Origin: Smallanthus sonchifolius
Lineage: Eukaryota; Streptophyta; Magnoliopsida; Asterales; Asteraceae
Direction: 5' to 3'
Assembly (NCBI GenBank): GCA_023525975.1
Contig: CM042042.1
Span: 875,501 to 939,500, forward strand
Length of the DNA: 64,000 bases
Positions 24,096-36,067 of the stretch are shown here, piece after piece. The notes beneath the pieces are model-generated. The model was not told the origin of the DNA. It saw nothing but the letters and a program-made list of their open reading frames with translations, and did no database searches. The stretch's first letter is position 1; each line of letters opens with the position of its first letter. A program made the translations under genes and the position numbers.

Positions 24096-27000
24096 TCACT
24101 TTTCGACATGTTTTGGTACAAGGCGTTGGACCAATTCCGGAGATGCATGAGCAAGCTCTGTCCGGTGGGAAAGTTGGTATAAGTATCGTTTATTAAGAAT
24201 TGCCCTCATTTTATTCAAAAAAATTAAAATATTATTACAATGATATATTATCGCAGCTATATACAGCACACTAGGTATTTATAAAAAAATTAAAATTTTT
24301 AAACACAGGTGTCTTGGGTCAACCCAGTCTGTTTCGACCCATACTGAAAATCTACATGACTCTGCATGTAATCCAACCCACACATTTTTCCATATCTGTT
24401 ATTCTGTTCATAGTTATTGATGAAGAAATATAACTGTTGTACCTTGTGGTGTGAAATTAAATAGGGGAGGAAGGGATTTGCCGCTTGGTAAGGTTGTGTT
24501 TGGCTCCCTTAGATCATCAAAGAACGGGTGGGCACACGCTTCCAACTGAAAAACATGATAATCATCAAGACCCCGGTGTATTTTCCGATTGTAGAATGCT
24601 AGAAATGTAAAACAGATCCCCAATTCATATATACTCTGTTATTTAGAGAAACAAGTCATGGGATTCACTTACAGCGCTACATCGCAGTCTTGGTGAATAC
24701 TGGAGTAAGCGTGAGACAAGATCAACTGCTTCAGGTGGCATTCGCTTCTGAAAAATCTGAAAGAGGAAGATAAAATTTAATTTATTGGTTGGAATCAATA
24801 TATATTATTAAATAATCACATATATTAGGAATAGAAAATTCAGAAATGAATCAATCTGATCCAAATTATAATTCATATGATAATTGACAAGTTATTAATT
24901 AAAAGCCAACTCTAAGGAATATATACTCTTCTACAACAGCAATTACTACATCCTAGCACAACAAAGATGTTATCCAACACAATTTTTTTTATTGTTAACT
25001 AACCTTATGCCATGGATGAGCCTTGATCTGTGGAAACTTAAATTCTGTGTAATGGGGATTCATACACTTGATTTCCTCTCTTGTTGGTGTTCCCAGAATC
25101 TAAATTAGAATAAAAGCAAAAAAGATAATGTCAAAAAGAACACCAAAACATGATTTTACTGCAGCAAATATCATAAAAGAGCACACCTTGATAATCTCTA
25201 CCAGCTGATCTACACCACTTTCACCAGGAAAAAGAGGCTGCAAAAGTTTATAACTCATATAAATCAGCAAGAGCTCAAACTTTTTTACTTATAATATAAT
25301 GTTCTCAACACAAAACAGATGTAACGTCCCAAAAAGAGTCTAGAATTTCAATGATCTTGTCATAAATTCAATAAATTCTTAACCAAAAGCAAGATGAAAC
25401 TAAAAAAGACGAGAAAACCAAATAAAAGATAGAGTCACATACGTGTCCCAGCAGTAACTCTGCCAAAACACAACCAACAGACCACATATCTATTGCATTG
25501 GTGTATTCTGTTGCGCCAAAGATCAACTCAGGAGCCCTATAGTATCTTGAACAAATATATGAGATATTTGGTTCCCCAGGCACCTACAATGAAAACAAAT
25601 AAAACTCAAAACTTGACAATTGCATTGGCTGCTTTCTAATAGGAAAAAGAGATTAATTGGTGTCCTTACCAACATCTTTGCACTCCCGAAATCACATAGC
25701 TTCAGCTGATGAGTGTGTGGATTAACCTACAGATCAAGATCTCGAATTATTGTATAGACTTTACAATAAATCACAAGTCCATATTAATAGCAGGGCTATT
25801 AAGATATTAGTACATATGCTATAGAAGATAGATCTTACCAATAAATTTTGTGGCTTAATATCACGATGGCATACACCAATCACATTGTGAATGTAGTTAA
25901 GTGCCCGGCAAATCTGAACCAAGATGAATAATTGAATATGAAATCAGATAGTCAATTAATGTGAAGATCAACAAAGCAAGATACCAATATTAGAGTACAA
26001 GTTTCACCTGGTATGTGTACAACTGTACATATAAAAGAGGCATGTGCTGAGTCATCCTATTGTAATGCCTTGACACCCGATACACTGTTTCAGGTATATA
26101 TTCTAGCACAACATTTAGGTAAACTTCGTTCTTTTCGGTTGTTGAATAGAAACAATTTTTCAAGGGAACAACATTTGGATGATCAAGTAAACGCATAATT
26201 TGAAGTTCTCTGTTCTTGTATCTCTTATCCTGTAGCACCTTCTTTATAGCAACAGACTCGCCGGTTTCAAGACATTTAGCCTGTAAAAAAATAATGATTT
26301 ATTAAATCGTCACCGATATCTTTGAGCACAATAACGCTTTACGTTTTAAACGAGAAAAAAACTTAAAATCGTATCATAGTACCTCAAAAACTACACCGAA
26401 GGAACCAGTGCCAACTACACGCTCCGCCATGTAAGATAAAGTCTAGACCAAAACAGATTCAATAATGTTAGTCCAACAATTACATTTAATCTCTCCAATT
26501 ACCAAAAACATCCTGCAAAGATAAAAGCAACTATGCCAAAACATTATAACTTATTAGAGACACAAAATACTATTTCACACTTTGACCAAACTTTAGACTA
26601 GATTTGCAACATTCAAGCACCGATTCTTCGCGCTTCTAAGATAACAATGTCATAATAATTCATGATTCAACGAGTTAAAGAATGATTACCTGTTTCGGTT
26701 GTCCATTCCGACCACCCACAGAAGTCACAATTATCTGGCCCTTTTCTGTTCCATTACCATTGACAACAGTAGCCTCAACTTCCTATATTACAAGTGAATA
26801 AAAAACATATCCAACATAATACAATACAAACAACTACAACAAACTTGTGCCTTCAATTCAAAATTTACCTTGTCTTCAGACTTATCTTCCTTGATTTTCA
26901 TTTCAAGCATTTCTTTTGGAAGCTCATCATAGTCAGATTTTTCAGGTTTAGCTGCAGACGCCGTGTCAGACGTGCTTGCAGCCATATCTGTAGATGTAGC

Positions 27001-27452
27001 ATCCATATGCTCCTCCACAACTACTGCACTCTTCTCTACTGATTGTGGTTCTGGTTCACCACTAACATCTAATTCAACCTCTTGCTCAACTTTTACTCTC
27101 TTAATGCCAGAATCTCCATCCTACAAAAGATGTTACTCTATCAAAAAAAAATTTGTAATAATAAGAAGAACATCTGCATTTCGATAATCCGTAGGCTTAA
27201 CAATATTTAATCACCCATCAAATCAAACAATAGTACCAATACATCCATACAGATCAGACAACATTTCAAATAAATCTTCAAATAGATCGCATAAACAAAT
27301 CTTCTTAATTAATTAGCTGAACAGTAGATCAAAACTTTCCATTACAATTTACATTTGACATAAACTCAATCTAACATAACTGAAATACTCACCGGATCTG
27401 AAACCGACGAGCGACCGGAAGCAATACTCTTCAGACGACGCATCACATTCAT
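24096..27452 (-). CDS. ASKtheta: GSK3/shaggy-like serine/threonine kinase, ASKtheta (AtSK32) type
   Basis: Complete minus-strand gene. Exons: 27452-27393, 27120-26869, 26782-26690, 26442-26383, 26280-26008, 25913-25839, 25726-25670, 25583-25443, 25237-25187, 25099-25004, 24756-24673, 24545-24443, 24157-24096 (stop). All 12 introns are GT-AG and phase is kept, giving 468 residues, close to the roughly 470 usual for this clade. The N-terminus MNVMRRLKSIASGRSS and the ELPKEMLEMKIKED segment mark the ASKtheta-type subgroup. Kinase landmarks: glycine loop GTGSFGVVF (146-154), lysine VAIKK (K168), catalytic HRDIKPQN (D264), DFG (D283), and activation-loop tyrosine in SYICSRYYRAPE (Y299). All catalytic residues are present. 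Members of the family act in brassinosteroid and stress signalling in cytosol and nucleus; the exact role here is inferred. No lesion was seen. Confidence 0.95.
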
Positions 27453-27665
27453 TATGTTTCGTAAATCATAAGTTCGTAACCCTAATTTCCCCTTTCTCTC
27501 TCTAGAACACACACTTACTCCAAAAACTCCCAAACTTCAACCGCTGTTTCACCACCACCGCCATCGCGGAGGAGGAATTCACGGCACCACACGCAGCCCT
27601 CCTCTACCTTCTTCTTCAACTTTCTCTCTCTAAATCTCTCGGTTTCTCTCTCTAGACGTAATGTC
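27453..27665 (-). promoter_or_regulatory. 5' leader/promoter side of the kinase gene
   Basis: On the minus strand, the sequence upstream of the start is rich in GAGAGA (CTCTCTCT on plus, 27622-27670), as in many plant 5' UTRs. No clear TATA box was seen, so the start site is not placed. Confidence 0.4.
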
Positions 27666-27669
27666 TCTC

Positions 27670-30119
27670 TCCCAGTCTCTGGTCAAAGGTGTAAAACCTG
27701 AAAAGAAGCCAATCATTCATTCCTTACCTCATTCTGTACGCTAGTCAAACTTCATTCTCCACCGTCCGATATGATGATGAGCCTTTGATCTGACGTTTCG
27801 TAGTGAAGGTAGCATTGGATGCTAGTGAAAGAGGTTTGAATTGTTGTTCCGAAAATGCCGTTCGTAGGGAATATTCTTTTGGGCTCCCACCCTGTGTTTA
27901 TTTTCGTTTCTTACCCCTACACTATTTAAATTTTATCACTCGTTTGAAGTTTTTGGGAAATTTAATAATGTTATAACTTTTAGAATTAATTACACGGATA
28001 CTTGGTTTGGCCAAATTATGGTTTGAGTCCCTAACTTTAAGAAATTACGTATTTGGTCCAGCATACTTTGATTTTGTTTCACTGACGATCCCTAAAATGA
28101 ATGCGGGTAAACTTTTTCTGTTAAGTGGGTGTAAAAAGATGAAAATACCCTTAAAGTTAAATAAAACAATAGCTTTTTCTGTCTAGTGAGACCTACCTTA
28201 ATATGGACTTGTGATCCTTGGCAAGGCGAGTACGTACCTCGTTCACATTGGCATAACCAATGGGAATATGAGCACGATACCGACTCTCATTTAGTTAATT
28301 TTAATTATGTTTTAATTATATTTAAATTAGGTTTAGTTATGCTTTAACCTTATTTTTTTAAGGTTTAATTATGTTTTAATGATGGTTCTCTCTTTAGCTT
28401 CTGTGGATGTTTCAAATGAGAAAATACGTGACCAAGTTAGTTCATAAAACACTAAACTTGTGTATGGACATTAATTAATTATGTTTAAAAATAAGTATAA
28501 ATTAATTTTCAATTAGGATTTAAGTTAAATTAAATAAAAAAAGTTGTTAAGAAATAAAAAACAAAAACATACATTACATAGAAACAACTAATCATACAAT
28601 CTACTAAACAAAGCGTACACTAAAACAGTGAACATAAACTGTTAATCATCATTGATTTCTGCATGGACATGATTTCCTATTATGACCGATTTCTTTGCAT
28701 AATCCATACTTATATTGTCTTATTCATCCGGATAATGAACTTCCACTTCGTTCTGGATTCTTCGTGCACGCCTCCTCCCACGTACCGTTGTAACCTTAGA
28801 CGTGTCTCATTGGATTCTCCAACCCGCACCCATCCATAGATCCTTGTGAAGAAAGCGGGTATATAGGACTGAATATTGATGACGATAGGTAGAGGTATAG
28901 TAATGAGAACCAACAATTTCATTAGGCAGTTCGTTTCTATGACGGCAGACGGCTATAGCATGCGAGCATGAGATTCTCTCCATTTGCCATTTATGACATG
29001 TGCATTATTTTCTTTTATACTCAACTGTGTATTCGGTTCCACCATCATCGTTGGTTTCTGATGCGTTTGTTTTTAATATAATATTTTAATATGTATTGAA
29101 GAGGTTTCACGATATTAGGTTTTAAATTTATAAAGTGATAAATACTTAAACTTAAACACACACACACACACACAATAGACAAGTGTACCTATAGCAACGT
29201 AATCTAGTTTAGGTAAGAACCAAATATCGAACCAATGGACACGGTCGAGTTCCAATACTTAACATTTGTTATTGTTTAGCCGGTTTAATTAGTGAGTGGG
29301 TGTTGTGTGCTTGTGAATTAGAAAAGTAAGTGACAGAAAAGTAATTGACGGTAAGTAAATAACAGAGAATGTAAAATGTGTTTGAGGTGTGTAACAGAAA
29401 TTTAAATAACTGAAAAATAAATTGTAGAAAGGTAAATAACTCAAGAATAATTAGATCACAACGAGTATTGCTTTTTATTAACATAAACATACCATTAGAC
29501 TAATAAGTTAAACATTAACATACACCAAAGTTCATCTTCACCCAAGCAATACAAAGGATTTAACCACTAATGGACATACGAACAAGCATATTGCTAAATT
29601 CTGTAGGCTCCTCTATTGTGAACAAAGCGGGAGAGTCTCTCTACTACAAACTACAGAAGCAAACTATAGGAGTGCCAGTTCTTCTCTAGATTTGTGTGTG
29701 AAATGAGGAACCCGTGCCTTCTATTTATAGGCCTCTAAATGGCTAATGCACGATCATGCATTGGGTCGCACGATCGTGCAAACACCCAGAGAATCACAGC
29801 TACAGGTGGCAGGGTACGAAAGCATCTTGGAACACACGGAACAACAATGCAAGGTTATGCACTTTTTCTCCCTCATTTTGTCTTTTGCTGATTGTTGACT
29901 TATGTTGACCAATTTTGACTTCTTGGGGGGGGGGGGGGTAAAAGCTCGGGTGTGCTCATTTGTATCTTAAGAGAAAGCTTGATTTTATGATGTTTTTGGC
30001 TCGTTTTTGCTATTTTTCTCTCAGGACGTTGTTTAACATGCAATTATAAAATATAAACGATTTAAGTAGCAATTACAAAGGTTACTATTCAATTACTATC
30101 ATAACATGGGGACTATTAT
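27670..30119. other. Repeat-rich intergenic stretch, no gene seen
   Basis: It holds a (CA)9 tract (29157-29174) and a run of 14 G (29925-29938). The part from about 29090 on looks like a non-autonomous repeat. The minus-strand open frame at 28710-28922 (70 codons) has no recognised domain. Confidence 0.5.
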
Positions 30120-30890
30120 GCATGCAAAACATGTATAAATTAAGACATATAAGTTTTCATTCGCGACGTGACCATGTACGTCTCATCTACGTGATCATAC
30201 TCGAATACCCTGTGGTCTTGTGCACGTCTATCACGATTATTAAAGACGCGCCACATGCGAGGGGGGGTAAAGGAGTTGTGCAGTTGGTGGTAATTTCAGT
30301 GTGCTTAACATACAGAGACACATCTTTCTTAAATGTATATTCGATACACGCTTTTATTGTCAACAACGTGGCATCACATAAAGCTTTATTCAAGATCTCT
30401 GATATGTGTGTCGTGTTTGTCGTAAGGTTACCCCAACGACGATAACCACGATCATATTGCATAGTCCAATGGTTTTTTTAATATTATTCAAGTATAGCCA
30501 AGCGTCCTCGTTAATGACCCTCATCTCCGTTACAACAACCATATACTTTCTACACTAGGTGGTGCTTCTGATAGCCCAACAAAGCTTCTTTAAACTTACA
30601 CTCTTGAACCTCTTCATTAGGTTACTTCTAAAACGACGATGAGAGAAATGATGGTACACATTCGGCTCCATCCACCCTTCTAGATTCGTCATTGCGTTAA
30701 CTATACCTATGTGTCGATCAGAGATGCCACACAGAGGTCCCATCGTTTCATTTTACAACATGTTCCCGGAACATATTAAAAAATCAAGCCTAGCTTTCAT
30801 TTGTCTCTTCGTCAACAATTGCATACGTAATCGGAAGCATGTTGGTGATGGTAAATGACTCCCTATTCTCAGGATTGCCTCTTCCAAAAT
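30120..30890 (-). pseudogene. Mutator-like (MULE) transposase remnant
   Basis: Read on the minus strand in shifting frames. Near 30850: TNMLPITYAIVDEETNES. Then LCGISDRHIGIVNAM, EPNVYHHFSHRRFRSN and LKKL (30743-30555). Then RRWGNLTTNTTHISEILNKALCDA and IEYTFKKDVSLYVKHTEITTN (30440-30270). These follow the order of the MULE DDE transposase core and the segment before the SWIM zinc finger. In-frame stops and frame changes make it inactive. No terminal inverted repeats were found, so it is only a fragment. Confidence 0.75.
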
Positions 30891-30924
30891 TCACCCCACA
30901 CACACTTCTTTTAACATATGTGAC

Positions 30925-31672
30925 ATTCTGCATGATCCTGATATTAAAAAGAATCTTTTGTATGTTAATTTTTTTTACTTAGATAATGATGTATTCTTTG
31001 AATTTCACTATTCTTTCTTTGTTGTGAAGGACGAGTCTACATGTACTATCCTCCTCACAACCCAGTAAACATGGTCTCTACACACTCCGTCTTCGCACAA
31101 TCAATAAGGCCGCTTTCTCCGCTACACGTGCCTCTTCACCCGCCTGACATCAACGACTTGGTCATCGACATGACCATCCTTTTCAATTTATGCTTTCTAG
31201 TTGTTCTCTTCCTGTTTATACTAAATCACACTCTATTTCTTGTACGACTTGTCCTATGGGTAAGTCCACTAGAACATATTTACCTAATCCCACTTTTTTA
31301 CAGTTCAAATTTCTTTGATTTTTTTATCATGTGACGGTCACCGTTATTTTATGCTATGTGTTGATCATTTTTCTCGATATATGTGGATTTTCCTATTAGC
31401 ACAAAAATCTGATATCTACAACACCTTCACTAATTTCGTTTCCATGAGTGAACGTCAATTTAATACAAAATCAAACAAGTTCAAACTGACTGGGGAGGTG
31501 AATTTAGACCATTGGTCAGCTTTTTTACCTCACTCGGTATCATTCACTATCTCTCATGTCCCCACACAAGCGAACAAAACGGCTTTATTGAGTGTCTGCA
31601 CCGTCATGTTGTCGAAACCGGCCCCACTCTTCTTGCACAATCGCACGTATTTTGGATTTGATTTTTGAGGCT
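30925..31672 (+). pseudogene. Ty1/copia fragment: GAG-pre-integrase and integrase
   Basis: The frame-shifted pieces parallel the copia element at 47988-52605: HDPDIKKNLLYVNFF, LDNDVFFEFHYSFFVVKDES, then DGHRYFMLCVDHFSRYMWIF and QKSDIYNTFTNFV, QTDWGGEFRPL, SCPHTSEQNGFIE and HRHVVETGPTLLAQSH. It is a truncated, decayed relative of the same family. No LTRs are nearby. Confidence 0.8.
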
Positions 31673-31717
31673 ATTTCTGTTAAAACCTCTCCTAAAGATA
31701 ATAAAATGACGGCCTAA

Positions 31718-31738
31718 AAAATCGGTTTTGTACTAGTG
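31718..31738. mobile_element. Possible CACTA terminus
   Basis: On the minus strand the sequence reads CACTAGTACAAAACCGATTT from 31738 leftwards, like the end of a CACTA/En-Spm element. No matching opposite end was found, so this is a solitary or chance match. Confidence 0.3.
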
Positions 31739-31739
31739 A

Positions 31740-33417
31740 ACGGAAACCATAAAAATCGGTTGTTAAAAAATTTATAACCGAACCATTAGTTTCTCAACTG
31801 ATTGCGTTAATTTAGTTCATTTGTTTCGGTTATTGGATATTATTCTCACCCCTAGGTTCCTTTCTTTGAACCAAGAGATGTATTCATACAATATATTCCA
31901 ATTTAGTGGGTCTAATTCCAAAATACAGGAAAGGGCCAAAGCTTTGGAAATTGGAGGTAGGTGGTTCATGCGTTGTTGGGTTCCAAAACATTTCTATTTG
32001 ATTGGTTTATATTTTCACTAAAGTGTAATGGAACTATGGAAGAATGCAATGGATCATTTTTTAGTTTGGTTTATCCCGGGAAATGTAACTAAAGTGCAAT
32101 TGGAAGTTAAATGTTGCATCTTTTTATGAGATGGATGTAGTAACAAAACTTAAATAATTACTTTAACAAACATGAGTATCACCACATGCAGAAACATGAG
32201 TATACCAGTACTTCTTATTTTACGGGTCTGTTACATCGTATTTTACGGGTCTGTTACTTATTATTTTTTGGACCCGTACTATTTATGTTAACTATATAAA
32301 GAGAATAGATTCAATGTCATTTTAACAATTATTTCTTTTTTTCTTTATCAAACAAAAGATCTGATATTTTCTCATCTGAACTAGGTTGAGTGGGTTTCCA
32401 AATATGAAGAGAGAAGGATCTTCACAACTTTTTCAGCCTGTTTTAAAGCTGATACAAGAGGATAGCTCAGATGCTGTATGTATTGGTATTATATTTGATC
32501 AGGTGCTAATATGGTGAAGGTTAAGAATATTTTCTATGCTTTGACGTTCTATTGTAGATGGGCCCCCCTTTTACTTATGAATGGGTTTCCAAAGTGGAAG
32601 TATCTGGACTTGATGTCGGATGGAGTTAGGTGATTTGTGGAGGTATACATTTTATTTTTGGTTTTGATCAAAAAACATAAATTTATATTGATATGTCAAC
32701 TTAAATTCTGACCAGCTTTTTAAGGGTATTGCATCAAAAGCTGGAAAATTGCTTAGCGATCTTGAGAGCGTGTTGTCAAATCGGTTTGATCTCTCTCTAG
32801 GTTTCAGTGTTTCACATTCACACGCTAATGCACACCAATGTTTATAAAATATAAAATGTTTCTTATCTGATGTGGTGACTGAATGAAAACATGTATGGCA
32901 GATGACACAACACAAGTTGTGGTTAACCTCGCGAGAAATCGTTCATTACTCGAATTATCACAGAAAGAGGTGAAAATATTGAGAAATAATAGCACAACTA
33001 ACTGTTAAAGAAAAGTTTATAATCCAAAGTTTATTACTTCATTACTTAAACAACACAACAATTGAAAAGAGATGAAGAAATTGAATATTGGTTAAGTTAA
33101 AAGAATTCTTTTTTTTTCATGCTGCTAAATGTGTAGGGTGGCGTTTAAATGACGAGAGTGGTTAAGTTGGTTGTGTAGTAATGTCGTCGGTTTGGATTGC
33201 TTTTCTGTATCAACTTAAATTGATCCATAAGTTATTAAATATTAGAGTAAATTTTGGACTTTTGAAGTTAAAATACACTGTAAACCATGTTATTCCGTCG
33301 CAACATGGAGGTTTAGCAATCATAGATAGAATGGTATGTGATGTAAAAGTCTATTACCTTGAGTACAAACTAATTGATAAACTAACGAAAGACGAGTACA
33401 AACCCGTAAATTGTAAA
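31740..33417. other. Intergenic, no gene seen
   Basis: AT-rich, with several short open frames lacking any recognised domain. The right part, near 33290-33440, has CCGTCGCAAC words typical of the Helitron end that follows. Confidence 0.5.
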
Positions 33418-33446
33418 CTCCGTCGCAACGCGCAGGTTCCCTACTA

Positions 33447-33447
<1 letters not shown>
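33418..33447 (+). mobile_element. Helitron-type 3' end next to a (TA)15 tract
   Basis: A partly decayed hairpin TCCGTCGCAACGCGCAGG (33418-33435) is followed by TTCCCTA and CTAG (33444-33447). The next base begins a (TA)15 tract (33448-33477). Stem pairing is imperfect. Confidence 0.45.
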
Positions 33448-33477
<30 letters not shown>

Positions 33478-33481
<4 letters not shown>

Positions 33482-34309
33482 GACGTTCATCTAACATTTA
33501 GGAAGAAAACTAGAGAACTCCTTATTAAAAGTAAAAAAAATAATAAAAAAATCATAACTCAAAATATAAATAAAAAACTAAAAAAGTGCTTCGGAGACCA
33601 TGTTTCCCACGTCGTCCTCGTTAAAAAAAACGTAAAAAATGCTCGGTTTAGCTTTAGGGTTTAGTTTACCTTTTAAGGTTAGACTTTTGGGTTTAGCTTT
33701 TAGGGTTAGGTTTTTGAGGGTAGGGGGCGGGTGGGTTAAGGTTTTTGGGTGGGGTGGGTGGGTTTAGGTTTTTGGGTGGGCGAGGGTTTAGGTTTTTGGG
33801 TGGGGGTGGGCGAGGGTTTAGGTTTTGGGGGTGGGTGTGGGGGTGTAGGTTTTGGGGGTGGGTGTGGGGGGTTTAGGTTTTTTGAGGGTGGGTGGGGTTA
33901 GGTTTTTTGGTGGGGGGGTGGGGTGGGGGGTTTAGGTTTTTTGAGGTGTGTTAAGTTTTTGGGGTGATACTACACATATGCAGTATTGAAAATAAGAAGG
34001 AAAAAAAAGACGAGTTAATTCTTATTTTTTATAATGTTATTTATACTCAAATGAAAGATAAAGAAATTCTTGATTTAATGGTGCAATTTAAAAAAATAAA
34101 TAATAATAACGTATGCAATAGATAGAAATGTTTAAAGATTTATATATTTTAAGTTCCAATTTTTTTTTTGAACGAGGATGACGTGGGGGACAAGGTCTCC
34201 GAACCAGTTTTTTAGTTTTTTATTTATATTTTAAGTTATGATTTTTTTACCTTTAATAAGTAGTTTTTTGGTTTTCTCATGAAGAATGAGTTTTCTTATG
34301 ATTCTTCCC
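33478..34309. mobile_element. Fold-back element A, flanked by (TA)n
   Basis: It starts GGG right after (TA)15 and ends CCC before another TA tract (34310-34319). The outer 130-150 bases are inverted copies: 33530-33630 (ATAAAAAAATCATAACTC, TTCGGAGACC, GTCGTCCTCG) returns inverted at about 34165-34260. Between them is a G-rich minisatellite of GGTTTAGGTTTTTGGG-like words (33650-33960). No coding capacity. Confidence 0.65.
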
Positions 34310-34321
34310 ATATATATATGT

Positions 34322-34758
34322 AGGGGATGATTATAACAAAAATCCACTTGAGATGAAGAAACCCACGAAACCATGTTTTACATATGTAAAAAAAACTTTT
34401 TATTTTTGGGATGTATTCTACATTCAATTTTATCACTTTTGGTGAAAAAAATTATAAAAAAGCGTCGAGCAGTTTTTTTAAATAATTTTTTTTTTAAATC
34501 TGACTTTTATTACATATGTAAACTCTAAGGTCTGACGTTTATTACATATGTAAATGCTGACGTATTGCATACGTAATAAAAAACGTTGATTTTTGTTAAT
34601 TTTTACATGTTTTTTATTTCTTTTTTTAATTTTTTTTTGCGATCGAGCTTGTTTTTATATAAATAATCAATCCCAAATTTAAAAAAACAAATTATCTAGA
34701 TTTTATAGGGTTTCGTGGGTTTCTTCAACTCAAGTGGTTTTTCATTCTATACTTTCCC

Positions 34759-34759
<1 letters not shown>
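34322..34759. mobile_element. Fold-back element B, flanked by (TA)n
   Basis: The ends are inverted over about 55 bases: CCACTTGAGATGAAGAAACC and CACGAAACC at the left (34347-34372) return inverted at the right near 34709-34737. It begins AGGGG after a TA tract and ends CCCT before (TA)n (34759-34796). It includes ACATATGTAA words. No coding capacity. Confidence 0.7.
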
Positions 34760-34796
<37 letters not shown>

Positions 34797-34801
<5 letters not shown>

Positions 34802-36060
34802 TGGTTATAATGCAAACCCTTGTAAGTTGAAGAAACCCACTAAACCTTCTATGAGCCATTGATTGAGTTGATCCTACGGTGGAGATTAAAGATTCATATA
34901 ATTGTGCTGAATTTTTATGTTGTATTTTTTTGTGCTGAATTTGTGTGTTGTATTTTTATGTGCTGTAATTTTATGTGATGTATTTTATGTGCTATATTTA
35001 TGTGTTGAATTTTTTTGTGCTGTATTTTCATTATAGAATTTATGTGCTATATTTTTCCATATTGTATTTTTTATGTTGTATTTTATGTTTTGTATTGGAT
35101 TTCCTGTGTTTTATTTTTGTGCTAGTCTTTTAATAATACATATAGAATTGTACCTTTCTCATTGTATGGTGCAAAGAACTTGAAATGAAACAGAAAGTAG
35201 GGTAAAACTTGGCAAATTTAAGTTACAAGTGAAAATTATTCAATAAAGATTTGACTCTAGAAAATCAAAATTAACATCCTTTCGAGAGCACTGAAGAAAC
35301 TATGGTCTTTAGCTAAATTTCAGCACGGTTCAAAAAGCTTTTTTATTCCAATATCTAATTTTTTCCATTTCAGATGCATTAAAAAAGATGGTCACACACG
35401 GATATACTTTCCATCAAATGACATAGCATTTTGCCTGATGGGAGATTTGGACTAAACATGAGATAACCGTTTCAAACAAAAAATAAAAAAAAAAAATTAC
35501 AAAAGATAATAAAAGATCAATCAAACCTTGCAATTAGAGAAGGTGCAATTCCCATACTTAGATTTTTCTTTCCCTGTTTCCTTGTATACATAATTCCAGT
35601 ATCAACAACTTAGTATGTTTATATATCTTCTATAAACAAGGTTAAAACTCATGCAATAACAACCACTTCTATACAGTATTATTGCTAGTATAAAAATCCA
35701 GTACAACATCTAAATACAGTATAATACCTAAATCCAGCACCTAAATACAGTACAAACTAAAATCATATTTTGATTATACATCATGGAATTCATACACCAC
35801 TCACATCCCATTAAAAAGTCTCTGTATGATTTTTGAGGTCAAACAAAAAGCAATTTGATTTTTTTACGAGATATATTATTCCATTTCAGTATAAATATGT
35901 GTAGAATTTCTGTACAGTTTTAGCTTAAAAGAGTTGGTTTGGCAATTTGATTTTTTTATGCCCTAACTATTTGTGGCTTTAAGCAAATGGCTATCTAATT
36001 ATCTGAACATATAAGTTGCATAGTAATCCACTCACTTTACAAACACACATCCACACACCT
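34797..36060. other. Third (TA)n-flanked element start, then intergenic sequence
   Basis: GGG at 34797 follows the (TA)n tract. The first 60 bases (GTTGAAGAAACCCACTAAACC word) resemble element B. Then come T-rich degenerate repeats of TGTGCTGTATTTTTA (34910-35090). The right end was not found. No gene. Confidence 0.45.
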
Positions 36061-36067
36061 GTTGAGC

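Noticed and set aside
28710..28922. 70-codon minus-strand frame
   Set aside because: No family resemblance, no splice signals and no conservation evidence; likely chance.
31718..31738. Complete CACTA transposon
   Set aside because: Only one terminus-like sequence is visible; no opposite end or transposase.
33650..33960. Interstitial telomere array
   Set aside because: Words resemble TTTAGGG but are irregular and G-run rich; no perfect tandem TTTAGGG run is present.
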